Below the pieces are notes generated by a model. That model worked only from the letters and a program-made list of their open reading frames with translations, did no database searches and had not been told where the DNA came from. A DNA stretch of 62,000 nt. Origin: Zygnema cylindricum. Its lineage: Eukaryota > Streptophyta > Zygnematophyceae > Zygnematales > Zygnemataceae. How positions within the stretch are numbered: position 1 is the stretch's first letter; every line of letters begins with the position of its first letter. Shown here piece after piece: positions 1 to 12,042 of this stretch. The stretch is taken from contig JBBHKE010000573.1 of the NCBI GenBank assembly GCA_037447655.1, positions 1-62,000 of the forward strand, given 5' to 3'. The position numbers and the translations under genes are program-made.

Positions 1-129
1 GAAGGTGGTCAGAGTTTTTGTCTGCCAGGGTGGCAGTTATTTTTGCTTAAACACAAAGGGGTCAGGATTATCCTAGAGGCTTCTTGGAAGCTGTCCACTC
101 TGAGGACTTATGGAGGTCTCAGAGTTTGA
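1..129 (+). repeat. 3' end of a copia LTR, cut by the window edge
   Basis: The sequence is nearly identical to the last ~130 bases of the LTRs that end at 21193 and 26593, including the ATG that begins the open frame in those LTRs (here 110-112). One base differs near the terminus (TTTGA instead of TTTCA). No primer-binding site follows at 130, so this is either the 3' LTR of an element lying upstream of the window or a solo LTR. Confidence 0.85.
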
Positions 130-3082
130 ATGTGAGCTTGCTTCACCATTATTATTGATTTTTATGTTTATTTCTATTCTTTCGGGCAAGGGGATATTAT
201 TTAATATGAAAGAGCTGATTTTTATTGTTTTTATATTTCTGGGTGGGAGTTATTTGCGCACTTTTGTGGTCGTCCTTGGTTTTTGTCCGGATTTCCTGTG
301 GGCCGGATTGGACGACTCGCATTCCTTTTGCTATTCTTTGGATAGTGCTTAGGGGTGTAGTTTTTAGTGGGCTTCCGGTGGATAAGCACAGTACTAAAAA
401 AGCAACCTATCCCCTTTAGTTAAATAGGGTAGGTGCTTAGGGTGGAGTACTTTCATGAAGGGATTTAGCTCCTCTGTTCTGGTCAGTTATGGGAGGAGGA
501 GAAGTTCAGGATACGGATCTTTCAGGTGTCACACCGGAAGAGCGGGAGAGGCAAGAAGCAGTGGCACAGATGAAGATTCACAGGTGCCCGAGGAATCAGT
601 CCCCGTGGCCTCAACTTTATGTTGTCCATAGCCATTTGTAGCCATGGATTCACCCTCGGAAGCACCACAGACTACCTAAAACCAGCCTACTTTGAATCAA
701 CACAGAATTCTACAGAAATTATAAAACAATTTGAAAATATATTAATAGATAGTATTTAAGCTATAAAATAACCTCACAAAGTTTCAGACAAATATAATAA
801 ACAGAGTGATCACATCATCTAGTCAAAGTTGAAGAAAAATAGTCTGCCATAACTTTGATAAAACAGACTAATTTCACAATAAATTAAAACACAGACTAGG
901 CACAAAATAGGCCTGCAAATTTGTGACAATATTTTCAATATAAAGAGGAACACACATGCAGAATTTCAGATAATTTTGCCATCAGATCTGAGAGTAATCC
1001 TCAGATAAAATTACCAAAAACACGATAAACAGTTTTTAGTCCAAAAGTTCCTTAAGTCCTAAAATGACCAAGTCTTATATATATATACAAGAGCTTATTG
1101 CTGAATGTATGGAGGCATACCAGCCGTACGCTATCTACCAGCTACCTTTTTTAATGTTGATATACTCGAATACTTCAAGGTATATCTAAGTGAGTAAATC
1201 TACACTAATAATTAATTCACAAAAAGACAAAACAATGTTCAACCAAATATTTACATCAACACTTGCGTAAAATCCGCGTATTGAGTATCAACTTGACTTG
1301 TCACTTGAGGACAAAACCACGTATTGAACCGACATCACATACGTACGGTTCACTTGATACCACGTCATCAAAATTCCGATTCCTTGAAAAATATCGGCGG
1401 ACGTCGTCCGCCCTCCACGTGTACAACGACCAACTTGCCGAAATCAAACCGTATGATCCAAATCGTGTCCATACCTAAACTGCGTACTTCTCCATAAATT
1501 CCGCGTGTCTCATTATGTTTTGTATGTGTGACGTACCATTTTAACTTCATCGATTATCTAACGTCGGATCACTTCGCGATCTGCTGTCCATTTCTCTTAC
1601 ACATTTCGTATTTTCCGCGCCACTCAATTTCTAATTTGTTCGTCCCAAAACAATATATATGTATGTTCACTCCCCCAATCCGTGAATCCTTTCGAACCTC
1701 CATAGTAAATTCATTTAAAAAATTACGCATGAAACATCGCGTGCGCACAAAGTGTAGTACGCACGAAACTAAGTTTTCAAAACAACACTTTAAACATAGA
1801 GCAATTTCTTTAAGGAATGATGCTTGAGGCTCTTACAGGTGAGTTTTTTTTCAAGGAATGATGCTTGAGGTTGTTACAGCTGAGACCCCTCCAAAACAAC
1901 CAGTGAGGAAACCCTCTCCTCCACCTCTACTTGTCTTTTCTCGCGAGAACTTCCCTACTTTGTCCGAGGTTGTCAAGGCTTGTGCCGCGGAGAAAATTGA
2001 GAGACCAACATTATCCTCTTAATCACGTACAAACGGGTTGGCCCATAAGGAAGCGATCCTAGTCATCCTCCCCAAGTAGGGCGCTATCGGAGATCTAAGG
2101 CTCCGATAGCTGAGATGTACATGGATCTTGAAATTTTGGGAGATCCTTACCGGCTCGGTCGCAAGGAAATCTTAGCCCTTCACAATCTCCATGAGTTGAA
2201 AGTTCAGAAAGAGTTGGTGCAGCGGGTAGCCAGAACAGACTGAGCTAAGATCATACACCCACTGGGAGGTCTAGTGGAAATATTGAGCAGTTTGTCCAAG
2301 AGCGGCTCTTCAACCTCTGTCCGAGAGCAACATGGGATGCCATCCACTTCACACCAGCAGCCCAATCTCAGGACACCGTAACCACTAGACCGTCTAGGGG
2401 CAGGGCAACCTCTCAGGCCCGGGCCACGGAAAGAACCAAAAAGTTGGGGTTACCAGAGCCCAAGAGAATACACCGATTCGACCATCGAGACATCAAGTGT
2501 AGGTTTGGTCCCCGACCTAAAGAGGAGCCGTTCTTCCCTTAGGTTTCAGTCTCTCCGAGTTCCGTGTCTCCATCGACACAAATTGTTGGACCTTCTGAAG
2601 AGTTTTGGCGTTCGAGTCCCACAGAGCCCGAGGTATCGTGTTTGGGGTTCGCTAATCTCTTGGGTGTGGAGAGCAACACACAAAAATTGGTTGATATCTA
2701 GCGATCGTAGAGTAAGGCTACGGGGGGGGGGTGGACCCGTCACAATAGACTAGCAGGCTTTTGAAGAGAAAAGGAAGAAGGCACTAGAACAAGAATTGCT
2801 CCTCATTCGGGAGGCTAGAAGAAAACCAGGAGGGATCCTTAGTGGACAAGTAGCTCCCCCTCGTAGAACAGGTTCCTCTGCTGGAGATGAACCTTAGGGC
2901 CAGGCAACTCCTCCCGCGACGCAAGCTCTGAGGACTTCATCGCGACCTAGACCGGAATCTCCTCTTCAACGTGAAAGGGGGGAATCCACAAGGCCTAACG
3001 AAAAGGGGTTGGGTGCAAATCTACCGGGTAACTTGGTAGCCGCTTCCACTGAGCGTCCTACTTTTTTCTTGGTGGCGGGATT
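130..3082. other. Decayed coding-like sequence, no intact gene
   Basis: No intact gene is visible. Short charged, coding-like stretches survive on the + strand: one starts at the ATG at 489 (about 48 codons, Glu/Arg-rich), and one at about 2750-2896 reads as a Lys/Glu-rich then Pro/Arg-rich peptide. In between, 1890-2750 has a gag-like, Pro/Ser/Arg-rich composition broken by many stops. This could be the remains of a retroelement gag, but no zinc knuckle or protease was found. A near-duplicate of about 28 bases occurs at 1811-1838 and 1853-1884. 650-1500 is unassigned. Confidence 0.3.
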
Positions 3083-4394
3083 TGTTGTGATTTGAAAACT
3101 TTAGTACTTAGTAAATTGGTTAGTGGGAGAGAGATTGTTACTTAGAATATTTTTGAGGAATGCCTGTATAAACACTTCAGTACTTACCTCTAATAGTGTG
3201 ACAGTCACTCAAAGTACAAAAGAGTGTAATGTACTTTGTAGGGACACGCGGCGTCAGCTGACGACGGATCAAATTTATCAAGTACGGAATTCGAAGGTAA
3301 CTTATACAGTGACATATGACAAATCGGACGGACAAGAATGCGCGTGTCGACAAATGAATGAACAGAGTACGGATGCAAGAATGAGCGGCGGATACGAATC
3401 GTGTCGACGGACGCAATTCGAAATGGGACCACATTGGGACAAAAGTAATTGGACGCGTGTCGTCCAGCGCGAAGACATATCTTACATCTTACGGCGTTCC
3501 GCAAATTCCAAAACGATCTTAAACCGACGTTAAGAGAATCATTCAAACCAGAGTACATCAACGGCGTAGGAAGTCTGACTGGACCACAGTTGACTAAGCA
3601 TGTCTCGTCGCTTTGCGCGACCGACTTGCTTCCAGGAGTTTTCAGTTTTGTGCGTACAAACATTTGGACGTACTGGCCAATTGCTGACTAAGCAAGTGGA
3701 ATAATTTATGTACGGACAATATTTGTAAATATCCGAAATAAACATAATTTGTATGTTATGAATTAATTATTAGTGTTACCATAATGAAATAGGATAAAAA
3801 TTATAATTAGGGTTTGGACATATTGTCGGTACAGTAAACGTACCGTTGACTTACAATGTCTTTATTGGTGTACACTACTTGTTACACGTGTAGTTCTTTG
3901 ATTAGTGTAGAGCTCAGTAGATGAATAGGTGAGTATAAATTGTAGGACATAGTTTGATTTCAGCATCAGCTGAGTTTATCAAAGTAATGGTAGACTGTTT
4001 TTTCTGCATCTTTGACCTGTCAGTGTGATCACTTTGATTGATATCTTGATATGAAACTTTGTGTGTATGTTCTATGATATAGAAACTATATGGTTGTGTA
4101 GTTTCATTATGTTCTGCTATTTCTGTAGAATTATGTGAGAGATTTAATTGGCTAGTTTGATAAGCTGTCAACTGTTTTAGGGAAACTCTAGAGCTCATAT
4201 CTTTTGGAGTCATTTGTGGATCAGGCTTTAACTTTTGGAGGTTATATTGTCAAGTATATACTGCATACGGGTGCAGTTTGAGGTGCTTTAGTATATTGTG
4301 GAGTAATCTGTGTTGTCTGAAACACAACTGTTTTGGGGTAGTTTGTGGGTGTTTTCCGTGAGTAATCCATGGCTGAAATAGGCCAAGGACAACA
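3083..4394 (+). repeat. 5' LTR of the gag-only copia element
   Basis: Direct repeat partner of 6357-7688; starts TGTTGTG and ends GGACAACA. The open frames inside it (for example 3123-3533) recur in the second LTR with different breaks and are not genes. Confidence 0.85.
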
Positions 4395-4408
4395 GGTTAT
4401 GGGCCCAC
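4395..4408 (+). other. Primer-binding site, half-tRNA initiator Met type
   Basis: GGTTATGGGCCCAC directly follows the LTR. It is complementary to the anticodon arm of plant initiator tRNA-Met (loop CAU) rather than to the tRNA 3' end. The element at 20146 carries the same site, one base longer. Confidence 0.75.
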
Positions 4409-5634
4409 GCCCATGGCTACCCATATTTGATTGATCTAACTATTACTGATTGAAGAGTGTGCTCGAGAGCTACTTCGAGATGGTGGAGCTAATGGATATG
4501 GTGGATGGAACTTCAACCGAAACATCAATTGGATGGGAAAAGAAGAACCGTGAGTGTCTAAGGGTTATCAAGAACTCCTTGACAGAGTAACTGGTAATGT
4601 AATTCCTAAGTTTTAATAATGCACCTAAATTATGGAAGTGCTTAGAATGTACGTATGCAAAGACTTCAGTATATCATTGGCTTAGTAGTGTTACAAAAAT
4701 AGTTGAATACAAGTATGTAGGAGGTTGTATAGAGAAACACTGTCTTGACCTAGAAGAATTGTTTGTACAAAATGACTTGGTAGGAGGAAACTTTACAGAT
4801 GCTCAACAAGCTCTCTTGTTGATGAGAAGCCTACCTAAAGAATATAAGAGTGCAATAGATAGATTAACTTTAATTGATAAAAAGGAATGGAACTTTACTC
4901 TAGCAAGAAGATTTGTTTTAGATGAAAAAGATTGGAAAAAGTTTTTTGAAGGGAATATGGAGGTCTCTAAGTCTTTGTTTCAGAAAATTAGAAGTAATAG
5001 CGAAAATGGACCTAAAAACTGTTTTTACTGTAATGATTTAGGACATGCCTTCAGGGTATGTCCTTCATATAAAAGTGCATGTGTTACAAGAATTTTCAGA
5101 GATGGATGGGACATCAACAAAGTTCTTCCCTCAACAATGAGGGAACCAAGCGCTTTCATGAGTGAGGGACAAGCTTCATCAGATGACAAAAGGCCTACAC
5201 CTTCGGTCGACAAATATGTTTACTTATTGAATGTTTATGTTTTTCAGAATATGGTGAAAGAGGAACGAAAGGGAAGATTTGTTGCCACGGAAAATGGAGT
5301 GGAGAAAGAAGTAACAGAAAAGGTTTTGTCTACTCTCAATGTTTCCGATGACAGATTGGTGAGTGACACAAACTTCCAAAAAGAAGGGGTTACTGAAATA
5401 GGAGAAGTTGAAAAAAGTGAAGGGCAACAGAAAATGAAAGTGGAAGAAACTGAAAATAGTGTGGTCACCAAAGATAGTGTGGAGAAGGAAGAAAGCGAAA
5501 AAGATTTGGTTTTTGTGACTCTTTCTTGTGATAGATTGGTGGGTGAAAATGACTTACAAGGGGATGAGATTCTTGAACAAAGGGGAGTAAAAGATAGTGA
5601 AGTACACTTAAAAGTGGATGCAAATATTCTTTAG
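4399..5634 (+). pseudogene. Copia gag remnant with CCHC zinc knuckle
   Basis: The reading starts at an ATG inside the primer-binding site, as in the full element at 21198. Early in gag two TGA codons stand where the family has Gly and Trp, and at about 4590-4620 the frame shifts. From there to 5634 one frame is open for about 340 codons. It shows the copia gag pattern (a DLEELF...GG.FTDAQQ...LLMRSLP block at about 4750-4840) and a zinc knuckle C-X2-C-X4-H-X4-C at about 5021-5062. The Glu/Lys/Ser-rich tail is unlike known Gag and may be extra sequence. Protease is absent. Gag would form the virus-like particle; this copy cannot make the full protein. Confidence 0.75.
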
Positions 5635-6356
5635 ATATAGAACATACTGACCTGAAAACAAAACTGAAAGAAAGACCGAGAGAAGATGATAAGAAATTAA
5701 GAGAAAGGGAGGAGAATGATGAGAGAGAAAATAGAGGATTAACACAAAATGGGAAAACACAAATAGAAAAGAGAAAGAGAAAAGTGTCATTGAAGTGCAG
5801 AGGAATCAAAATGAAAAACTTTAGGAAAATAACTCTACAGGGGAATGGTAAAACTACGGAAAAAGACCAAAAGTTAGTAAGAAGGATCACACTTTATAGA
5901 AGTAATGGGGAGGCAACTTAAGGAAAAAACACAAAGTCTAGGAGGAGATCAGAATGTAGTAAGAAAACAAAAAGAAGATATAGATTACGAAAGACCAACT
6001 GGAAAAGAAACCAGCTCCAAAGGCAACAACACAATAGACCAGAAAAGCTATTTTTGAGGTGGAAACATCGACACCTTCAAAGTGAAATATCATTGCTGAA
6101 ACGGGAGACAAATTGGAGTGGCTAAAAGTCTGACAAAATCTCAGAGTTGCTAGTATATAAATGCTTAAAACTAACACATCCCAAACTTAGGAGGAGTGTT
6201 GTTTTTGTAAATTTTTGGATGTTTAGTAGTGAAGGTTGTGAGAGGGAATTTCCGAACTTATAATATTTTTCTTAGTCCCAGCATCAATATGTACCTGAAT
6301 TACAATAAAGAGTTTTGTACACTGAGTGAAGTACCGAGTCCAAAGTTTTAGGGGAG
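5635..6356 (+). other. A/G-rich internal tail and polypurine tract
   Basis: Noncoding on the + strand, A/G-rich, joining the gag remnant to the 3' LTR. The polypurine tract (GGGGAG) ends at 6356. The long minus-strand open frames here are an effect of base composition. No pol motif is visible in any frame. Confidence 0.6.
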
Positions 6357-7688
6357 TGTTGCGATTTGAAAACTTTAGTACTCAGTAAATTGGTTAGTGG
6401 GAGAGAGATTGTTACTTAGAATAGTTTTGAGGAATGTCTGTATAAACACTTCAGTACTTACCTCTAATAGTGTGACAGTCACTCAAAGTACAAAAGAGTG
6501 TAATGTACTTTGTTGGGACACGCGGCGTCAGCTGACGACGGATCAAATTTATCCAGTACGGAATTCGAAGGTAACCTATACAGTGACATATGACAAATCA
6601 GAAGGACAGGAATGCGCGTGTCGACAAATGAATGAACAGAGTACGGATGCAGGAATGAACGGCGGATACGAATCGTGTCGACGGACGCCATTTCGAAATG
6701 GGACCACAGGAGGACAAAGGTAATTCGACGCGTGTCGTCCAGCGCGAAAACATATCTTACATCTTACAGCGTTCCGCAAATTCCAAAACGCTCTAAATCC
6801 GACGCTAAGAGAATCGTTCAATCCGGAGTACATCTATGGCGTAGGAAGTTTGACGAGACCACAGTTGACTGCGCAAGTCTCGTCGCTTTGCGCGACCGAC
6901 TTGCTTCCAGGAGTTTTCAGTTTTGTGCGTACAAACATTTGGACGTACTGGCCAATTGCTGACTAAGCAAGTGGCATAATTTATGTACGAACCATATTTG
7001 TAAATATCTGAAATAAACGTAATTTGTATGTTATGAATTAATTATTAGTGTTACCATAATGAAATAGGATAAAAACTATAATTAGGGTTTGGACGTATTG
7101 TCGGTACAGTGGACGTATTGTCGGTACAGTAAACGTACCGTTGACGTACAATGTCTTTATTAGTGTACAGTACTTGTTACACGTGTAGTTCTTTGATAAG
7201 TGTAGAGCTCAGTAGATGAATATGTGAGTATAAATTGTAAGACTTAGTTTGATTTCAGCATCAGCTGAGTTTATCAAAGTAATGGCAGACTGTTTTTCTG
7301 CATCTTTGACCTGTCAGTGTAATCACTCTGATTGATATCTTGATATGAAACTTTCTGTGTATGTTCTATGATATAGAAACTATATGGTTGTGTAGTTTCA
7401 TTCTGTTCTGCTGTTTCTGTAGAATTCTGTGAGAGATTTAATTGGTTAGTTTGATAAGCTGTCAGCTGTTTTTGGGAAACTCTGGAGCTCATATCTTTTG
7501 GATTCATTTTGTGGATCAGGCTGTAACTTTGGGAGGTTATAGTGTCAAGTACATACTGCATACTGTGCAGTTTGAGGTGCTTTTGTATATTGTGGAGTAA
7601 TCTGTGTTGTCTGAAACACAGCTGTTTTGGGGTAGTCTGTGGGTGTTTTCCGTGAGTAATCCATGGCTGAAGTAGGCCAAGGACAACA
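6357..7688 (+). repeat. 3' LTR of the gag-only copia element
   Basis: Partner of 3083-4394 with many substitutions. It has one extra short tandem copy (GGACGTATTGTCGGTACAGT repeated at about 7091-7130), which explains part of its greater length. Confidence 0.85.
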
Positions 7689-8156
7689 GACTCCCCTTCT
7701 CTCAACTACCTCACCGAAGCCCTAATAAACCTAACCCAAAGAATCCTAAAAAAGATTGAAATAATAGCCTAAAAAAATCCTGAAAGACTTGCCTCTTTCT
7801 ATACATTTTTCTACGTGCTTTCGTGATTAAATCTACTTTATATAACACTAGTGTTGTATGTTGTATCGATTTTTTTCGATATACCGCGGTGTGAAACGTA
7901 TTGTGTATCGCATCCGATTTGTATCGCGATACAGTATCCCGCACGATATTCTGATTAGTACTCGATATGTTTAAAGTATTTAGGATATGGTACATAGTAT
8001 ATAGGATATGGTATATGATATACAGTACTGGAGGTACATCGCCTGCAGGAGGACCAAAATTTGCAGCAGGAATATATATGTATGTTCTAATCGATACGAG
8101 ATGCATGATAGGTATAGTACTTAGCACATATATAATATATAGTATACAGTATATTA

Positions 8157-8519
8157 GTGTTGTGTATCGGTATAATTCTTATCACGATAAGTCTGGTAGC
8201 CGAGGGGGGCCGATATATTGCTCCGAGACTAACAAATTATCGTCGATTTATCGGAGGGGGAAGGGGTGGGGTAGTATATATCACAATCCTGTCCGTACTT
8301 TGTAGAACAAAAATACTTTGTAGAACGATAATACAAAACTACGGTATGGATTCAGTACGGAGCTATCTTGATAATTTTTTGTCAGCATATCGAACACGAT
8401 ATATTGGCAAATTATGGGTATAGTTTTCTTACCGATATATCGAAATAATATATCGATTGTCGATAGGTCAAAAAAAGGTAATTATCAGTTATCGATAAGA
8501 GGCTAATGATACTGAACAC
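8157..8519. mobile_element. MITE with GTGTTGTGTATCGG ends, copy 1
   Basis: Terminal inverted repeats start GTGTTGTGTATCGG and end in a degenerate GAACAC; TA flanks both ends (8155-8156, 8520-8521). The interior is rich in CGATATATCG-like palindromes. Same family and same relative site as 37641-37989. No coding capacity. Confidence 0.65.
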
Positions 8520-8610
8520 TAAGCATGCAGTATTCAGTACACAGTATACGGTTTACAATATACGTTATACGGTATACAGTGTACACTGTACAGCATACAA
8601 CATATTGTAT

Positions 8611-8661
8611 GTAGTATATAGTATGCATGTAGTATATAGTATGCATGTAGTATATAGTATG
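8611..8661. repeat. 18-bp tandem repeat
   Basis: Almost three copies of GTAGTATATAGTATGCAT in the tail of repeat R1. Confidence 0.85.
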
Positions 8662-8705
8662 CAGTACATAGTACTTAGAGGTACAAAACCTGCGGAAGGG
8701 TTTAA

Positions 8706-9709
8706 ATATTATTGTAAATTTAACATCTATTATTTTTGATGTTTTATCTTTTACATCTTAATCATATATTGTGAATATCTCTATGTTTTGAAGAGATTTA
8801 AGAATTCTTGACGTTAAAAAAAATCAATGAAATGCGTAGATCAAAAAATATATTACCTATTTTTTAATTTTAAGTCCTAATCAAACGAATCTTAAAACAA
8901 CCCTTATTCTAAGAACGTACGGTTGGTTTTATTAAACTTTGTCTAAAAGAAATAAACTTTGAATCATATAATTAAAATTCAAAGTTACATAAGTTTTCAG
9001 GTCCAATCAAATATAAAACAAAAATATAGGGTAAATATTGCAAAAAAATGAAATAATATTTTTAAGTAATCCTTATTGTTTACAGAATAATGTTGAATTT
9101 AATAAAATGTTGTACTTTGACTAAACTAATTAGTAATAAAGTATAAAGTTTTTTCATTTTAAATAATTTTAATTTTATAAGGTATAGTTTTTAAGTTAAA
9201 CAAAATATTTTTCAAGATAAAACATTATGGAAATACATTGGAATATTCACACAATCAAAATTATTTATCAACCCTTATTAGGTTATTTATAAAATGCACC
9301 CAGATAAAACGGTAAGAAATAATTTATCCAGTTGCATTTTTATCAAATGACTTAGTTTCAAAATTTATGAAAAGATATCTCTAATAGAGGTATCACCTTA
9401 GTTATAATTATGAAAATTGGTTCATACTAGAGATTAAATCCCAACCTTTTTTATAAAATACAAAATACTATCTTTAAAATAAATAAAGAGTCAGAGTACG
9501 TATCAACAAAGTATTTTCAATGAATGTAACTATTAATCTGCAAGTAGCCAATATTGAATAAAAAATAGTAGATTTGTTATTAATAATAAATGCGTTAGTG
9601 CGATCCATAAAAAGTGTTACATACAGTAAAATTGAAAGCTCTTGAAATTTTATAAGTAATATTTTTTTTTCAGGTTTAAAACCTATTTCAAAACGTAATA
9701 TAGGGTAAT
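8706..9709. other. AT-rich stretch without recognisable gene
   Basis: Strongly AT-rich with stops in all frames. A short coding-like run on + at about 9210-9400 matched nothing I recognise. Confidence 0.5.
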
Positions 9710-9907
9710 TTTTTCTCTCTCTCTCCCTTTTTTGTCTTTTCGTCTGTTTCTCCTTCTCTCCCCCCTCTCTCCCCCTTTTTTTTCTCTCTCCGTCTTTCTC
9801 TCTCCCCATCCTTTTCTCCCTCTCTCCCTCCTTTTCTCTCTTTTTCACTCTTGCTCTCCCTCCCTTTTCCCCGCTCTCTTCTTTTCCCTCTCCCCCTCCT
9901 TTTTCCA
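9710..9907 (+). repeat. Pyrimidine (CT) tract
   Basis: About 200 bases of almost pure C/T, with A/G on the other strand. It lies upstream of the three-exon gene at 10091. Open frames here are low-complexity artefacts. Confidence 0.9.
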
Positions 9908-10090
9908 TTTTCTGTTGCTAGCTTGCCCCAAAGTTAACTGCAACGGAATCGGTTTGCCAAATATAATAATCGTTAATGTTAATACCAATGTTTTGTAATT
10001 TTAAACTTTATCAATCTTTTAAACTCTTGTCTCCCAATATGTTAGCGTGAGCATATCTAACTGTTTTTCCATTGTGTGAAATTTTTTCAG

Positions 10091-10778
10091 GATCATAATT
10101 GGTCACTTGAAAAAGACATTCCTTCCGCAAATCGAAAAAAACTATTCAAATTCGGAGCATGGAGTGAAGTTGGTATGTACTGTACTGAGCATTTTATTTC
10201 TATTGAAAAACAAACAAATATTTTTTGTTATTTTATTTGTATCGCTTGAGTTGGTAGCCAATGTAACAATGTTTATTTCTTGTGCATATGCTTTTTTTTT
10301 GGTTTTGTGGTTTTTTTTGTAATTTATTTACAGTGTTGATTTTTTCATTTTTTTTGGCAGCCTTTTATTGACCACATCGCACAAGAGTTTCTTTGTTTGT
10401 TCGTTCAACGGGGTCTTCTCTATTTTTTCTGGGCAACCTCTTATTGACCACATCGCACAAGAGTTTCTTTGTTTGTCTGTGCAACGGGGCTTCTCCATCC
10501 GCAAAATGATCTATGTCTATGGACTGGGAGGAGAAGAATACTCTAAAAAGGTGTTGTTAATGTGTTTGCCTATTATTGTAATGAATAAATTTGTTGGAAA
10601 GAGAAAAGCATGTATTGGTGTTACTGAGTATGCTGCACAAAATTAAAAATTAAATGTGTTTTTGTTGCTTGTCTTTTCAAAGCTCGTCGAGAAATATAGA
10701 CCTCTATATGCCCAATTTCAATTTCAAAGAGTTAAGGAAGGTGGGATCGGAACTTTCATCGGTAATGTCGTAATATAG
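10091..10778 (+). CDS. Small multi-exon gene of unknown function, probably broken
   Basis: Not recognised. Three exons line up in one frame: 10091-10172 (after TTTTTTCAG, before GTATGT), 10437-10550 (before GTGTTG) and 10683-10778 (after TTTTCAAAG, ending TAG). Together they read ...HLKKTFLPQIEKNYSN..., ...DHIAQEFLCLSVQRG..., ...LVEKYRPLYAQFQF... and give about 97 codons; upstream exons are probably missing. The middle exon is tandemly duplicated with a 76-bp period (10361 and 10437). Only the first copy keeps the AG acceptor; the second has CAAC. Because 76 is not a multiple of 3, using the first acceptor breaks the frame. A decayed inverted copy lies at 12043-12470. The coherent splice frame argues that this was once a real gene; its current function is doubtful. 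Confidence 0.45.
10361..10512 (+). repeat. 76-bp tandem duplication of a middle exon
   Basis: Two copies (from 10361 and 10437) of CCT(T/C)TTATTGACCACATCG... The second has lost the splice acceptor AG. Confidence 0.85.
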
Positions 10779-12042
10779 TGACAAGTAACCAATTGAAAAG
10801 TTTTAAGAAAAAAAATTGTCAAACCTGAAGTTCTGTAGTTGTAGTTTCACCAATTTTTAGTGTTGTAATTAGATTTAAATTGCTAGAAATTTTGTTAAAC
10901 CTTGATAATGATTTCAATTTTTTGACTTAAAAGATATTTTTTTCAATAATTTTTTTCTAGAGTCTTTTGGAAAGCATCGTGAATGTAGGTTTGCACTTAG
11001 AAAACGTTTTTTTATATTGGCATAGTATACTCTTTTTCGCTTTGAGAGTTAATTAATTATGGCCATTAATTTTTTATTAGCATTAATCCCTCTCTATTAT
11101 GTTTTGTAATGTGGTTTATTATCGGTCACTCATTACAATGTGTTGATAACAATTTTTGGGGTCGTAAAGTGATGCGATTATGTTTGGAGCTATTTTTTTT
11201 CAATAAAATATAAAGCATAAAATTGAAAAAATGAATTATCCCGTTTTAAAAAGAAATTGTGTATACAGGGGCTCAAAAAATTGGATTTTGCAAGTTAGAC
11301 TTTTCTCTCTCTTTGCATTGTAACATACAACTGAAATGAAAGATTCAAAAGAAGTTTACTCTGCTCATGATTCTTATAGTCAAAATATTTTTAAAGTGGT
11401 CAGCTATTTTTTATTCTTAATTCTTTAATTTAAATTGTATTTTACAATGCACAAAAAAAAAAGTATTTTTTACTCCAATGTGTACGGAAAGAGAAAAGTT
11501 CAACCTTTTGTGCTCCAACCTTTTGTGCTTCTGTGTGTACGGGCAAATTATCTATAATTTCATCTTGAAAGTGGGACTTAAATTTCTCCGTCATCCGTTT
11601 TCCATTTTTTCGAAACAAAGTAACTCTAGATATAGTCCCATTAGTTTATGATCCCAAAAAATATTGTCAACAGATCGTAATGAGTGGCTTATAATAAGTC
11701 TCGCATTATAATTTAGTGTGGTTAATTCTAATAAAGAGTTAATGCCTATAATTCACTAATTTTCAAAACAATAGGGTGTATATGATACCAATAAGAAAAT
11801 ACGTTTCTAATTGTAAACCTAGATGCATGATGCTCTCTAAACGGCTCCAATTTTTTTTTGTAGAAAAGACATTGTTTAAGTCGAAAAATTGAAATCATAA
11901 TCAAAGCTTATCAAATTTTCTATTAAAGTCTAATAATTATTTTTATTAATGAATCCACAAGTATAGGAGTCGGGGTTTGACTATTTTAGTTTCTTACCTC
12001 TTTTCAGGGGTTTGATTATTTTATTTTTTTACCTCTTTTCTG
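10779..12042. other. Spacer between the inverted gene copies
   Basis: AT-rich. No gene seen on either strand; stops are frequent. It would be the loop of any foldback transcript. Confidence 0.5.

Larger units (their letters stand above)
3083..7688 (+). mobile_element. Non-autonomous Ty1/copia-like element, gag remnant only
   Basis: Two long direct repeats (3083-4394 and 6357-7688) begin TGTTG and end ACA. They bracket a primer-binding site (4395), a broken gag and a purine-rich tract ending GGGGAG just before the second LTR. The internal region is only about 1.96 kb, with no protease, integrase, reverse transcriptase or RNase H, so the element could move only with help in trans. The flanking 5-mers (GGATT left, GACTC right) do not match, so no target-site duplication is visible; this suggests inter-element recombination or decay. 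The LTRs differ at many positions, so it is older than the element at 20146. Confidence 0.85.
7691..8705. repeat. Composite repeat R1, copy 1
   Basis: Homologous over its length to 36652-38112. Shared blocks are CTCCTTCTC.CAACTACCTC at the start, a TTTATATAACACTA block, TATCGCGATAC blocks and TATAGTA-type simple repeats. It starts right after the LTR end at 7688. This copy lacks the MITE present at 36916-37398 and so preserves its empty target site (about 7835-7870). It shares the MITE at 8157-8519 with copy 2. Confidence 0.75.

Noticed and set aside
3078-3082. Target-site duplication for the gag-only element
   Set aside because: GGATT on the left and GACTC on the right do not match.
3123-3533. 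136-codon open frame and antisense partners
   Set aside because: Inside an LTR; the second LTR copy at 6397 breaks it at other points.
5465-5890. 141-codon minus-strand open frame, Ser/Phe/Leu-rich
   Set aside because: Antisense to an A/G-rich stretch in the gag-only element; composition artefact.
9474-9998. Open frames rich in Glu/Arg or Ser/Leu/Phe
   Set aside because: Arise from the CT-rich tract.
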